Part shown: positions 1 through 6,216 of the stretch, piece after piece | Numbering within the stretch: position 1 is the first letter of the stretch | How the letters are laid out: every line of letters starts with the position of its first letter | Assembly: GCA_934457515.1 (NCBI GenBank) | Contig: CAKSHV010000048.1 | Location: forward strand, 1-8,549 | Direction of reading: 5' to 3' | Source: an uncultured Clostridia bacterium | GTDB lineage: Bacteria; Bacillota; Clostridia; RGIG6154 | DNA: 8,549 nucleotides | Notes under the pieces: model-generated | Seen by the model: the letters and a program-made list of their open reading frames with translations, nothing else | Told to the model about the DNA's origin: nothing | Database searches by the model: none | Program-made: the position numbers and the translations under genes

Positions 1-626
1 GATACCATCAGTTTTAAGATTTTATCGTAATTCGGCTCGTTTGCAGGGTCTTCCAAATCCATACCTTCGTGCGATAAGTGCCAAATGTTGCGGTCCATGC
101 TGTAGTTGTCTTCTTTGGTAACCGGAACCGGAATACCGCGCGCCGCAGCATAGTCGATTTCTTCCTCACGAGACTTAATATCCCAAATACGCCACGGAGC
201 TATAATTTTAAGATGGGGTGCGAGTGCCTTAATGGTCAGCTCGAAACGAACCTGGTCGTTTCCTTTGCCTGTGCAGCCGTGGCAAATGGCTGTTGCACCT
301 TCTTTTTCGGCAATTTCAACCAATCGCTTTGCAATGCACGGACGTGCGTGCGAGGTACCCAAAAGATATTTGCCTTCGTAAACTGCTCCCGCCTTTAAGG
401 TCGGCCAGATAAAATCGCGAACATACTCTTCCTGCAGATTTTCTATGTACAGTTTGGAAGCGCCTGTTTTTAAAGCTTTTTCTTCCAAGCCTTCTGTTTC
501 TTTACCTTGACCCACATCGCCGCAAACCGCAATTACTTCGTAGTCATAATTTTCCTTAAGCCACGGAATGATGATGGATGTGTCCAGCCCGCCGGAGTAG
601 GCTAAAATAACTTTTTCTTTTGACAT
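1..626 (-). CDS. argG: Argininosuccinate synthase, N-terminal part (runs off left edge)
   Basis: This cytosolic enzyme joins citrulline and aspartate, using ATP to AMP and PPi, to make argininosuccinate, the penultimate step of arginine synthesis. The minus strand gives 208 codons from ATG at 626 with no stop before the edge, about half of the usual ~400 residues. Directly visible are the N-type ATP pyrophosphatase loop AYSGGLDTS (residues 9-17), TSHARP (91-96), [13 protein letters not shown] (117-129), and [15 protein letters not shown] (174-188) followed by DLEDP (190-194). All are hallmarks of the family and in the right order. The start is fixed by GGAGG at 636-640, 9 nt upstream; an ATG at 633 is out of frame. 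The gene diverges from ruvC and has its own strong promoter. No argH is visible, since the 3' side lies outside the window. Identity is very secure. Confidence 0.97.
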   Translation of the reverse strand, partial: MSKEKVILAYSGGLDTSIIIPWLKENYDYEVIAVCGDVGQGKETEGLEEKALKTGASKLYIENLQEEYVRDFIWPTLKAGAVYEGKYLLGTSHARPCIAKRLVEIAEKEGATAICHGCTGKGNDQVRFELTIKALAPHLKIIAPWRIWDIKSREEEIDYAAARGIPVPVTKEDNYSMDRNIWHLSHEGMDLEDPANEPNYDKILKLMV

Positions 627-665
627 ATTGCATTTCCTCCGATTTCTTGGTAAAATAGATGTTGG

Positions 666-700
666 AAAAAGAGCAAAAATAATTTTTTAACCGCTCTTTT
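666..700 (-). promoter_or_regulatory. Possible leader hairpin / weak attenuator before argG
   Basis: In the argG leader, the minus strand reads AAAAGAGC (700-693), then an AT-rich middle, then GCTCTTTT (674-667) followed by one more T. This makes an 8-bp stem. The middle can add a second 5-bp A/T stem with an ATTA loop. The 3' arm ends in a run of five U's, so the element looks like a weak intrinsic terminator or attenuator between promoter and start codon. Only four pairs include the GC-rich core, so stability is modest. No leader peptide or T-box signature was recognised. It could be a chance palindrome in AT-rich DNA. Confidence 0.3.
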
Positions 701-716
701 CTTTCTTCATGATGTA

Positions 717-745
717 ATTATACAACACTTTTTTCAAAAAATCAA
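717..745 (-). promoter_or_regulatory. Sigma-A type promoter of argG
   Basis: Read on the minus strand, a -35 element TTGATT (plus positions 740-745) is followed by a 17-base spacer and a perfect -10 TATAAT (717-722). Transcription would start near 710, leaving a leader of roughly 84 bases before the argG ATG at 626. Both hexamers and the spacing are close to consensus, and the direction fits argG. This is the strongest promoter in the divergent region. The start site is inferred from spacing only. Confidence 0.75.
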
Positions 746-753
746 GTACTTTT

Positions 754-788
754 TGAATATTTTTATAAAAAAATGCATTTTTATGCAA
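754..788. promoter_or_regulatory. Candidate ArgR (ARG box) operator region
   Basis: The plus strand holds TGCAT (774-778), TTTT (779-782), ATGCA (783-787). This palindrome has the same geometry as the ARG box TGAAT-N4-ATTCA. On the minus strand, 18 bases over it match about 14 of 18 positions of the Bacillus-type box consensus as I recall it. A second, poorer half-site TGAAT lies at 754-758. If it heads a second box, the two centres are 20 bp apart, the spacing usual for paired ARG boxes. The site lies just upstream of the argG -35 and over the region where a ruvC promoter is expected. ArgR control of argG is established in Firmicutes; its action at this site is inference. An AT-rich chance palindrome remains possible. 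Confidence 0.35.
764..769 (+). promoter_or_regulatory. Weak candidate -10 element for the ruvC operon
   Basis: TATAAA at 764-769 is the best plus-strand -10 hexamer before ruvC and would start transcription near 776, about 27 bases before the ATG. No good -35 sits 16-18 bases upstream: the bases at 740-747 match TTGACA at only about two positions. The promoter is therefore weak, activator-dependent or misplaced. It overlaps the possible ARG-box region. Treat as a candidate only. Confidence 0.25.
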
Positions 789-802
789 AAAAGGAGACAT
801 TT

Positions 803-1294
803 ATGCGTATATTGGGAATTGACCCGGGGGTTGCAATTGTGGGGTATGGTGTGATAGAATATAAAAAGAATGTGTTTAAGGTGATTGACTACGGAAAGAT
901 CACATCGCCCGCACACACACCTTTGTCTAAGCGGTTAAAGATGGTGTATGACGGGGCAACCGAATTGGTGAACGCTTTTAAACCCGACGTGGTTGCAATT
1001 GAAGAGTTGTTTTTTAACACGAACGTCAAAACGGCGATTGCGGTCGGTCATGCGCGCGGCGTTTTGGTGCTTGCCGCCGAAAACGCGGGCATTCCCATTG
1101 CGGAATACACACCGCTGCAAATTAAGCAGGCGGTGGTCGGTTACGGCAGAGCGGACAAAAATCAGGTGCAGCAAATGGTGAAAATGTTTTTGTCCTTAAA
1201 CGAAATTCCAAAGCCGGACGACACGGCAGACGCTTTGGCGGTTGCCATTTGCCATGCCCATTCCGCAAGTTTGTCGAATAAGCTTGGTTTATAA
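803..1294 (+). CDS. ruvC: Crossover junction endodeoxyribonuclease RuvC
   Basis: This is the Holliday-junction resolvase. As a dimer with two metal ions per site it makes paired nicks in the junction on the RuvAB complex, finishing homologous recombination and fork repair. The product is 163 residues, near the usual ~160-175. The RNase H-like fold is marked by RILGIDPG (residues 2-9). The four catalytic acids are visible: D7, E67 in VAIEELFF, D140 and D143 in [11 protein letters not shown]. Start choice: ATG 803 has AAGGAG at 791-796 with a 6-base gap and begins exactly at the conserved first strand. An in-frame ATG at 773 would add ten residues with no ribosome site and no family support. 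It is the first gene of a ruvC-ruvA-ruvB order, with ruvA 20 bases downstream. All active-site residues are intact, so a working enzyme is expected. Confidence 0.96.
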   Translation: MRILGIDPGVAIVGYGVIEYKKNVFKVIDYGKITSPAHTPLSKRLKMVYDGATELVNAFKPDVVAIEELFFNTNVKTAIAVGHARGVLVLAAENAGIPIAEYTPLQIKQAVVGYGRADKNQVQQMVKMFLSLNEIPKPDDTADALAVAICHAHSASLSNKLGL

Positions 1295-1314
1295 AATAAA
1301 GGAGAGAATTACAT

Positions 1315-1905
1315 ATGTATGCATTTATAAGCGGCATTTTGTGCAGCGCGGAGGGAAATGCGGTTGTCGTGGAAAACGGCGGCATCGGATACCGAATTTT
1401 TGTTTCCTCTTCGGCACTTTCAAAACTTCCCGCCCTCGGAAAGGCAGTTAAGCTTTATACCTATTTTAATGTGCGCGAAGACGCCATGGAGCTATACGGC
1501 TTTTTAACGCAGGAAGAAAAAGATATGTATGAGCTTTTAATCTCGATTTCGGGCGTCGGTCCGAAAGTGGGGCTTGCCATTTTGTCGGTTTTGGAACCGA
1601 ATGCGTTTATACATGCCGTCATTTCGGGCGACGCAAAAGCGGTTGCCAAAGCACCGGGGGTCGGTCCGAAACTTGCGCAGCGCATCATATTGGAACTTAA
1701 GGATAAGTTTAAAGGCTATGCACTATCTGCCGATGTTTCCCTTGCAGAGCCTGTGCCTGTGGGCAGCGCGGCATCCGAGGCGGCAGAGGCGCTTTGCGCT
1801 TTGGGATACACGCCCGCCGAGGCAAACCGTGCCGTTGCGGGACTTGAGGGAACGGTGGAACAGATTGTAAATCAAGGACTTAAAAACTTGCTGAAAAACA
1901 GATAA
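1315..1905 (+). CDS. ruvA: Holliday junction branch-migration subunit RuvA
   Basis: RuvA binds the four-way junction as a tetramer and loads the RuvB motor rings. The 196 residues fit the usual ~190-205. Domain I, an OB fold, spans about residues 1-62 and ends with REDAMELYGF; E55 and D56 occupy the place of the acidic pins that separate DNA strands. Domain II (about 65-140) carries two helix-hairpin-helix motifs, SISGVGPKVG (77-86) and APGVGPKLAQR (113-123), which grip the DNA backbone. After a flexible linker, domain III (about 150-196) should contact RuvB. ATG 1315 is preceded by GGAGAG (1301-1306), 8 bases away, and the protein starts with the conserved YAFISG. It lies 20 bases after ruvC and 33 before ruvB, so the three are almost surely one transcript. 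Nothing is truncated. Confidence 0.96.
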   Translation: MYAFISGILCSAEGNAVVVENGGIGYRIFVSSSALSKLPALGKAVKLYTYFNVREDAMELYGFLTQEEKDMYELLISISGVGPKVGLAILSVLEPNAFIHAVISGDAKAVAKAPGVGPKLAQRIILELKDKFKGYALSADVSLAEPVPVGSAASEAAEALCALGYTPAEANRAVAGLEGTVEQIVNQGLKNLLKNR

Positions 1906-1909
1906 AACA

Positions 1910-1926
1910 TGCCGCACTATGCGGCA
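1910..1926 (+). promoter_or_regulatory. Small hairpin in the ruvA-ruvB gap, next to the ruvB ribosome site
   Basis: TGCCGCA (1910-1916), loop CTA, TGCGGCA (1920-1926) form a perfect 7-bp stem. It ends directly against the AAGGAG ribosome site of ruvB (1927-1932). There is no U-run after it, so it is not a terminator. In mRNA it could be an end-protecting or ribosome-site-tuning structure, or a processing site that sets ruvB level apart from ruvA. The stem is seen in sequence; the function is inference. Confidence 0.4.
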
Positions 1927-1938
1927 AAGGAGAATGAA

Positions 1939-2940
1939 ATGGACGACAGAATTATCACATCAACCTACACGTCGGACGACAGCGAAATCGAAACTTCTCT
2001 TCGTCCGCGTGCGTTAGACGAATATGTGGGGCAAAGCAAAGCCAAGGAAAATTTAAAAATCTTTATTGCGGCGGCAAAAGAGCGACAGGAATCGCTTGAC
2101 CACATTTTGCTGTACGGACCGCCGGGACTCGGAAAAACAACCCTTGCGGGCATTATTTCCAATGAAATGGGCGTGAATATCCGTGTAACCTCCGGCCCTG
2201 CCATTGAACGCCCCGGCGACTTGGCGGCAATTATTTCCAATTTAAATGAAAACGATATTTTGTTTATTGATGAAATTCATCGCCTATCTCGCAGCGTGGA
2301 AGAAATTTTATACCCCGCCATGGAGGATTTCGTGATTGATATTGTGTACGGAAAAGGTGTGTCGGCAAAAACGGTTCGCGTTGCGCTGCCAAAGTTTACT
2401 TTAATCGGCGCAACAACCCGTGCGGGGCTTCTTTCCGCACCTCTTCGCGACCGTTTCGGCTATATCAGCCGCTTGGAAATGTACACGCCCGAAGAACTTG
2501 TTTTAATTATCAAGCGCTCGGCGCACATTTTGGGTGTTTCGATTGAAAACAGCGGCGCGGAGGAAATTGCCAAGCGCTCGCGCGGAACGCCGAGAATTGC
2601 GAACCGCCTTTTAAAGCGCGTGCGCGATTTTGCGCAGATTAAATCCGATTCGGTGATTACAAACAAAATTGCGGATATGGCGCTGAACATGATGGAAGTC
2701 GACAAATTGGGACTTGACACCATGGACCGAAGAATGTTAAAATCAATTATTCAGTCGTTCGGCGGCGGTCCTGTGGGATTGGAAACCATTTCCGCATCCA
2801 TCGGCGAGGAAAGCAACACCATAGAAGACGTTTGCGAGCCCTATCTTTTGCAGCTCGGCTTTATCAGCCGCACGCCGCGCGGAAGAGTGGCAACCAAACT
2901 TGCCTACGATTATTTCGGCATACCTTATAACGGAGAATAA
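1939..2940 (+). CDS. ruvB: Holliday junction branch-migration ATPase RuvB
   Basis: RuvB is the hexameric AAA+ motor that pulls DNA through the RuvA-bound junction. The product is 333 residues, normal for the family. The N-terminal segment [13 protein letters not shown] (20-32) is typical. The Walker A loop is GPPGLGKTT (60-68, K66) and Walker B is LFIDEIHRL (108-116, D111 and E112). Sensor 1 is GATTRAG (157-163), the arginine finger is R170 in PLRDRFG, and sensor 2 is [10 protein letters not shown] (from 216). The C-terminal winged helix includes [10 protein letters not shown] and ends in the conserved [10 protein letters not shown]. Start choice: ATG 1939 has AAGGAG at 1927-1932, 6 bases away. 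The in-frame ATG at 1909 has no ribosome site and would encode ten extra residues from hairpin sequence. The stop is followed after 6 bases by the kinase gene, whose ribosome site (GGAGA, 2932-2936) lies inside the ruvB end. Confidence 0.97.
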   Translation: MDDRIITSTYTSDDSEIETSLRPRALDEYVGQSKAKENLKIFIAAAKERQESLDHILLYGPPGLGKTTLAGIISNEMGVNIRVTSGPAIERPGDLAAIISNLNENDILFIDEIHRLSRSVEEILYPAMEDFVIDIVYGKGVSAKTVRVALPKFTLIGATTRAGLLSAPLRDRFGYISRLEMYTPEELVLIIKRSAHILGVSIENSGAEEIAKRSRGTPRIANRLLKRVRDFAQIKSDSVITNKIADMALNMMEVDKLGLDTMDRRMLKSIIQSFGGGPVGLETISASIGEESNTIEDVCEPYLLQLGFISRTPRGRVATKLAYDYFGIPYNGE

Positions 2941-2946
2941 CAGAAT

Positions 2947-4743
2947 ATGAAGCGCCCTGATTTAACCAAATACAAATTAAGAATCCGCATGACCATAACA
3001 AACACGTTGCTTGCGGCGCTGCCGCTTATTATTTTCAGCGTGATTACATACGGTGTGTTTATAAACGACAGCAACCGCCTGATTACGTCAACCTTGGAGT
3101 CCACATTCGACCAGATGTCCGACCGGCTGGACGAACATTTTGAAAATGTGGATATGATGATTAAGTCTTTTGCGTTTGAAGATTCGGTGCAGAGAATTTT
3201 ATCATCCGATCCCGATTTTACCGATTCATCCCTCAGAAATCAGCTGACGGGACAGCTTAAAAACGTAATACTTTTAAACAGTGCCGTGTCGGACGGTTAT
3301 GTTGTAACGAGCAGCGGCAAAATTGCGGGCTCTTCCGAAAATGTTTCAAAAGATGATGTGCATGCGCTTGTTGAAAAAGCGAGAAAAAGCGGCAAGGCGA
3401 CAGGGTATTTAACCTTAAATAATGTGGAAAACAAACCGCTGATTGCCGTTGCGGAACAGATTTACAATCCCGAATCGTATGACTATTTGGGCTATGCGGT
3501 TATGGTTATTGATGAAGAAAAATTGTTAAAAATCTTTGACACGAAAATCTACGGCGCGGACATGCAGTTTTTAATTTTGGACAGTGAGGGTAACCCGATT
3601 GTGCTGCCCAACCCCAAAATTGATATTCCGGTGGCGGAAATGCATAAAAGCATTCCCATAAAAGAAAAAAAGTATTCTTCTTCATTTAAATCGGGCAAAA
3701 CGGAATATAAATATATTATTCACAAAAGTGATGAAACCGACTGGGAAATCGCGGTGGTTGTTTCTAAGCGCGATCTTTACAATAATTCATTGCATATCGG
3801 TTACAGCATTTTGCTTTATATTTTAATTATCATTTTAATTGTCGTTGCATTGACTACCTTTACAAATTTCCGTATAACAAAACCGATTACGCGCCTGTCG
3901 CAGGCAATTGACCGCGTGGCAAGCGGCGACTTTAAACACAAAATTTCTTTTTCCGAAAAGAACGAGATTACCATGATTGCAGACAATTTTAATCACATGG
4001 TAGACGAGGTGCAGGCACTGACCAAGAAAATTTTTAACACCCAGCAGCGCCTTTACGAAACAGAGCTTGAAAGAAAGCAGTTTGAGGTAAGCCTCCTTCA
4101 TTCGCAAATCAATTCGCACTTTTTGTATAACACACTAAGCTGTATTCGCGGTATGTCGCGTTCGGGCGCGGAAAAAGAGGTTTCCGCCATGATCAGCTGC
4201 TTGGTAAGCATGCTGCGCTATGCCTCGAATCTGCAGGACAAATCGGTGCTGCAGGACGAGTTTTTAAACATTAAAAACTATGTTTATATCCAAAGAATGC
4301 GATTAGGTGAACAATTACAGTTGATTTTTGGCGCAAATGATGATATACTAAGCTGTGAGATTCCAAAAATGACGCTGCAGCCGGTTGTGGAAAATTCCAT
4401 TCTGCACGGCTTTACCAACCAAAAAGGCAGCTGGATTATCCGCGTGACGGCTAAAAAAATAGCAAACGGCGTGGAAATCCGCGTGACCGATAACGGCATC
4501 GGAATCGATAAAGAAACATTAAGTGCTCTAAACCGTTCGCTTGCGGCAAAGCGCAGTATTTATGACACGAGCGGCGAAAAAACAAGCATTGGACTTGTAA
4601 ACATTCAGAACCGTATCCATTCGCTGTACGGAGAGGCGTTCGGCGTGCATGTGCACAGCTGGGAGGGCTATGGCACAGTGGTTGTGATACAAATACCAAA
4701 TAAGAGAAGTGATGATTATGTATTCGGTCGTTTTGATAGATGA
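2947..4743 (+). CDS. Membrane sensor histidine kinase, YesM/LytS-type (Cache-like, HAMP, His_kinase, HATPase)
   Basis: This membrane-bound kinase should sense an outside signal and phosphorylate the regulator encoded next. Its 598 residues show the classic order. A transmembrane helix lies at about 17-38 and an extracytoplasmic region of about 240 residues, the size of a double Cache domain, at 40-282. A second membrane helix lies at 284-305, then HAMP (about 306-358, with TKPITRLSQAIDRVASGDF) and a coiled linker. The His_kinase motif SQINSHFLYNTL (386-397) has H391 as the likely phosphorylated histidine. The ATP-binding domain has the N box VVENSILHGF (480-489), DNGIGID (515-521), TSIGLVNIQNR (546-556) and EGYGT (573-577). 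ATG 2947 uses GGAGA at 2932-2936, 10 bases away. The 3' end overlaps the regulator by 26 bases. Relatives usually control sugar or polysaccharide genes; the ligand cannot be read here. Confidence 0.9.
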   Translation: MKRPDLTKYKLRIRMTITNTLLAALPLIIFSVITYGVFINDSNRLITSTLESTFDQMSDRLDEHFENVDMMIKSFAFEDSVQRILSSDPDFTDSSLRNQLTGQLKNVILLNSAVSDGYVVTSSGKIAGSSENVSKDDVHALVEKARKSGKATGYLTLNNVENKPLIAVAEQIYNPESYDYLGYAVMVIDEEKLLKIFDTKIYGADMQFLILDSEGNPIVLPNPKIDIPVAEMHKSIPIKEKKYSSSFKSGKTEYKYIIHKSDETDWEIAVVVSKRDLYNNSLHIGYSILLYILIIILIVVALTTFTNFRITKPITRLSQAIDRVASGDFKHKISFSEKNEITMIADNFNHMVDEVQALTKKIFNTQQRLYETELERKQFEVSLLHSQINSHFLYNTLSCIRGMSRSGAEKEVSAMISCLVSMLRYASNLQDKSVLQDEFLNIKNYVYIQRMRLGEQLQLIFGANDDILSCEIPKMTLQPVVENSILHGFTNQKGSWIIRVTAKKIANGVEIRVTDNGIGIDKETLSALNRSLAAKRSIYDTSGEKTSIGLVNIQNRIHSLYGEAFGVHVHSWEGYGTVVVIQIPNKRSDDYVFGRFDR

Positions 4744-6178
4744 TGAACAGTGGGTTATGGAAGACTTAAAAACGCTTGCGGACTGGGAATCTTTGGGTTT
4801 TCGGATTGCGGGCGAGGCAAACGACGCCGAAACGGCGAAAAAAGTGATTGCCGAGCAAAAGCCAGACCTTGTGATAAGCGATATCCGCATGCCGGAGCTC
4901 AGCGGGATTCAGCTGCTTGAATCCTATAAAGATTCGGACGTCAAATTTAAAACCGTTTTTGTTACGGCGTACGGAAAGTTTGAATATGCCCAGAAAGCGC
5001 TTCAGCTTGGCGCATTCGGCTATCTTTTAAAGCCGGTTGACCCCTCTGAACTCGAGGAAACATTAAAGCGTGTGAAAGATACGCTTGATCTTGAGGTGGG
5101 GGCAACGGAACAGATTTTCCATTTTAAACGCACAAAAATGCTGTATTCGCTGCTTGACAGCTATAATACCAATGATGATTTGATGGAAAAGCTGAATAAA
5201 ATCGGAATCAACGAAACCGCAAAGCCGTTTGTTGCGGTAATTGCAAACGTGAAAGAGGGAACAGAGGCAAAAGATATTTTGCCTGAAAATTGGAACACGG
5301 TTGCGCTCCCGCTTTCAAACAGCAAATATTTTCTGTTTATTCAGAATAAAACCGAGTATTTTAACTTGATCAGCCTTAAAAATTTGCTGAAAGAATTAAA
5401 TGAAGTTGCCAAACGCACGGGTGCAACCTTTGGCGTAAGCCGCGTTATGAAAAGTGCGCGTAAATTCCGTTCGGCATTCATGCAGGCGCAAAACGCATCG
5501 GATACCATCTTTTTAAACGGTGAAAAGGTAAATGTCTATCGCGACGGCAGCGACCGCGTGAAAGACGTAAACGCCTTTATCGCAGGTTATAAAATGAACC
5601 ACAGCATAAACGAACTTTTAAGCCTTCTGCCGACCGTTTTGAAAGAAAATAAAATCAATATCGATAATTTAATGCCGATTATTACCTATCTTGCCGGCCA
5701 GATCGGCGTTGAAACCGAGAGTGCGGAAACAGATAGCCGCGAGATTATAAACCAGTTTCCGAACATTGAGTCGTATTTTGCCTATCTGTATCAGTGCGTG
5801 AACGAAAGCCACAAAAAGGGCGGCGGAAAAACCACTTCACGCTATGTTATCCGCGAAATTACCGATTATATTAAATATAACTACAATCAAAAACTGATGA
5901 TAAACGATTTGGCACAGAAATTTTTCTTAAATCCGAGTTACCTAAGCAATTTGTTTAAGGTGGAAACCGGTAAATCGTTTACCGCTTTTTTGGTTGAATG
6001 CCGTTTAAACAAGGCGGTCGAGCTTTTGGAAAATACCGAGCTTTCTTTATATGAAATCAGCTCGCGCGTGGGGTACGACGACTATTTTCATTTCAGTAAG
6101 CTGTTTAAAAAGTATATGGATATCTCTCCTGCAAACTACAGGAAAAATAAATCGAAAAAAGAAAATGAGCAGTCTTGA
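4718..6178 (+). CDS. Response regulator, YesN/AraC type (receiver, GGDEF-like, AraC HTH)
   Basis: This cytosolic regulator should take a phosphoryl group from the upstream kinase and bind DNA through an AraC domain. In the 486 residues, the receiver (1-122) shows VVLIDDE (4-10, acidic pair D8/D9), the acceptor D55 in ISDIRMP, T83 and K105 in YLLKPVD. A central region (about 130-370) has no fold I can name with certainty. Its stretch at 238-275, with FGVSRVMKSARKFRSAFMQ and then VNVYRD, resembles the degenerate GGDEF-like domain seen in many such regulators. The C-terminal AraC domain (about 377-476) has two helix-turn-helices, near 394-413 and 443-462, ending in ISPANYRK. Start choice is open: ATG 4718 lies 8 bases after a weak GAGAAG (4704-4709) and begins as receivers do. 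In-frame GTG 4709 and ATG 4712 would add two or three residues. It overlaps the kinase gene by 26 bases, pointing to translational coupling. Confidence 0.92.
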   Translation: MYSVVLIDDEQWVMEDLKTLADWESLGFRIAGEANDAETAKKVIAEQKPDLVISDIRMPELSGIQLLESYKDSDVKFKTVFVTAYGKFEYAQKALQLGAFGYLLKPVDPSELEETLKRVKDTLDLEVGATEQIFHFKRTKMLYSLLDSYNTNDDLMEKLNKIGINETAKPFVAVIANVKEGTEAKDILPENWNTVALPLSNSKYFLFIQNKTEYFNLISLKNLLKELNEVAKRTGATFGVSRVMKSARKFRSAFMQAQNASDTIFLNGEKVNVYRDGSDRVKDVNAFIAGYKMNHSINELLSLLPTVLKENKINIDNLMPIITYLAGQIGVETESAETDSREIINQFPNIESYFAYLYQCVNESHKKGGGKTTSRYVIREITDYIKYNYNQKLMINDLAQKFFLNPSYLSNLFKVETGKSFTAFLVECRLNKAVELLENTELSLYEISSRVGYDDYFHFSKLFKKYMDISPANYRKNKSKKENEQS

Positions 6179-6216
6179 TGGGATGAAATTGATGAGGGTA
6201 AAAGGACGGTGTATGA

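Noticed and set aside
78..398. Plus-strand open frame of 106 codons
   Set aside because: It lies wholly opposite argG, whose translation matches the family throughout. It has no ribosome site or recognisable domain.
773..802. Ten-codon N-terminal extension of ruvC from the ATG at 773
   Set aside because: It has no ribosome site, lies in the palindromic regulatory DNA, and would precede the conserved RuvC start [11 protein letters not shown] 803 has AAGGAG at ideal spacing.
627..802. Small RNA, tRNA or riboswitch in the argG-ruvC gap
   Set aside because: Apart from promoter elements, one hairpin and the ARG-box-like palindrome, no cloverleaf, T-box or known riboswitch core is visible in this AT-rich DNA.
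1909..1938. Earlier ruvB start at 1909
   Set aside because: There is no Shine-Dalgarno sequence before it and the codons lie in a hairpin. ATG 1939 has AAGGAG 6 bases upstream.
2940..2947. Mobile-element junction between ruvB and the kinase gene
   Set aside because: The unusual neighbour suggested an insertion, but no inverted repeats, target duplication or transposase remnant can be seen at the junction.
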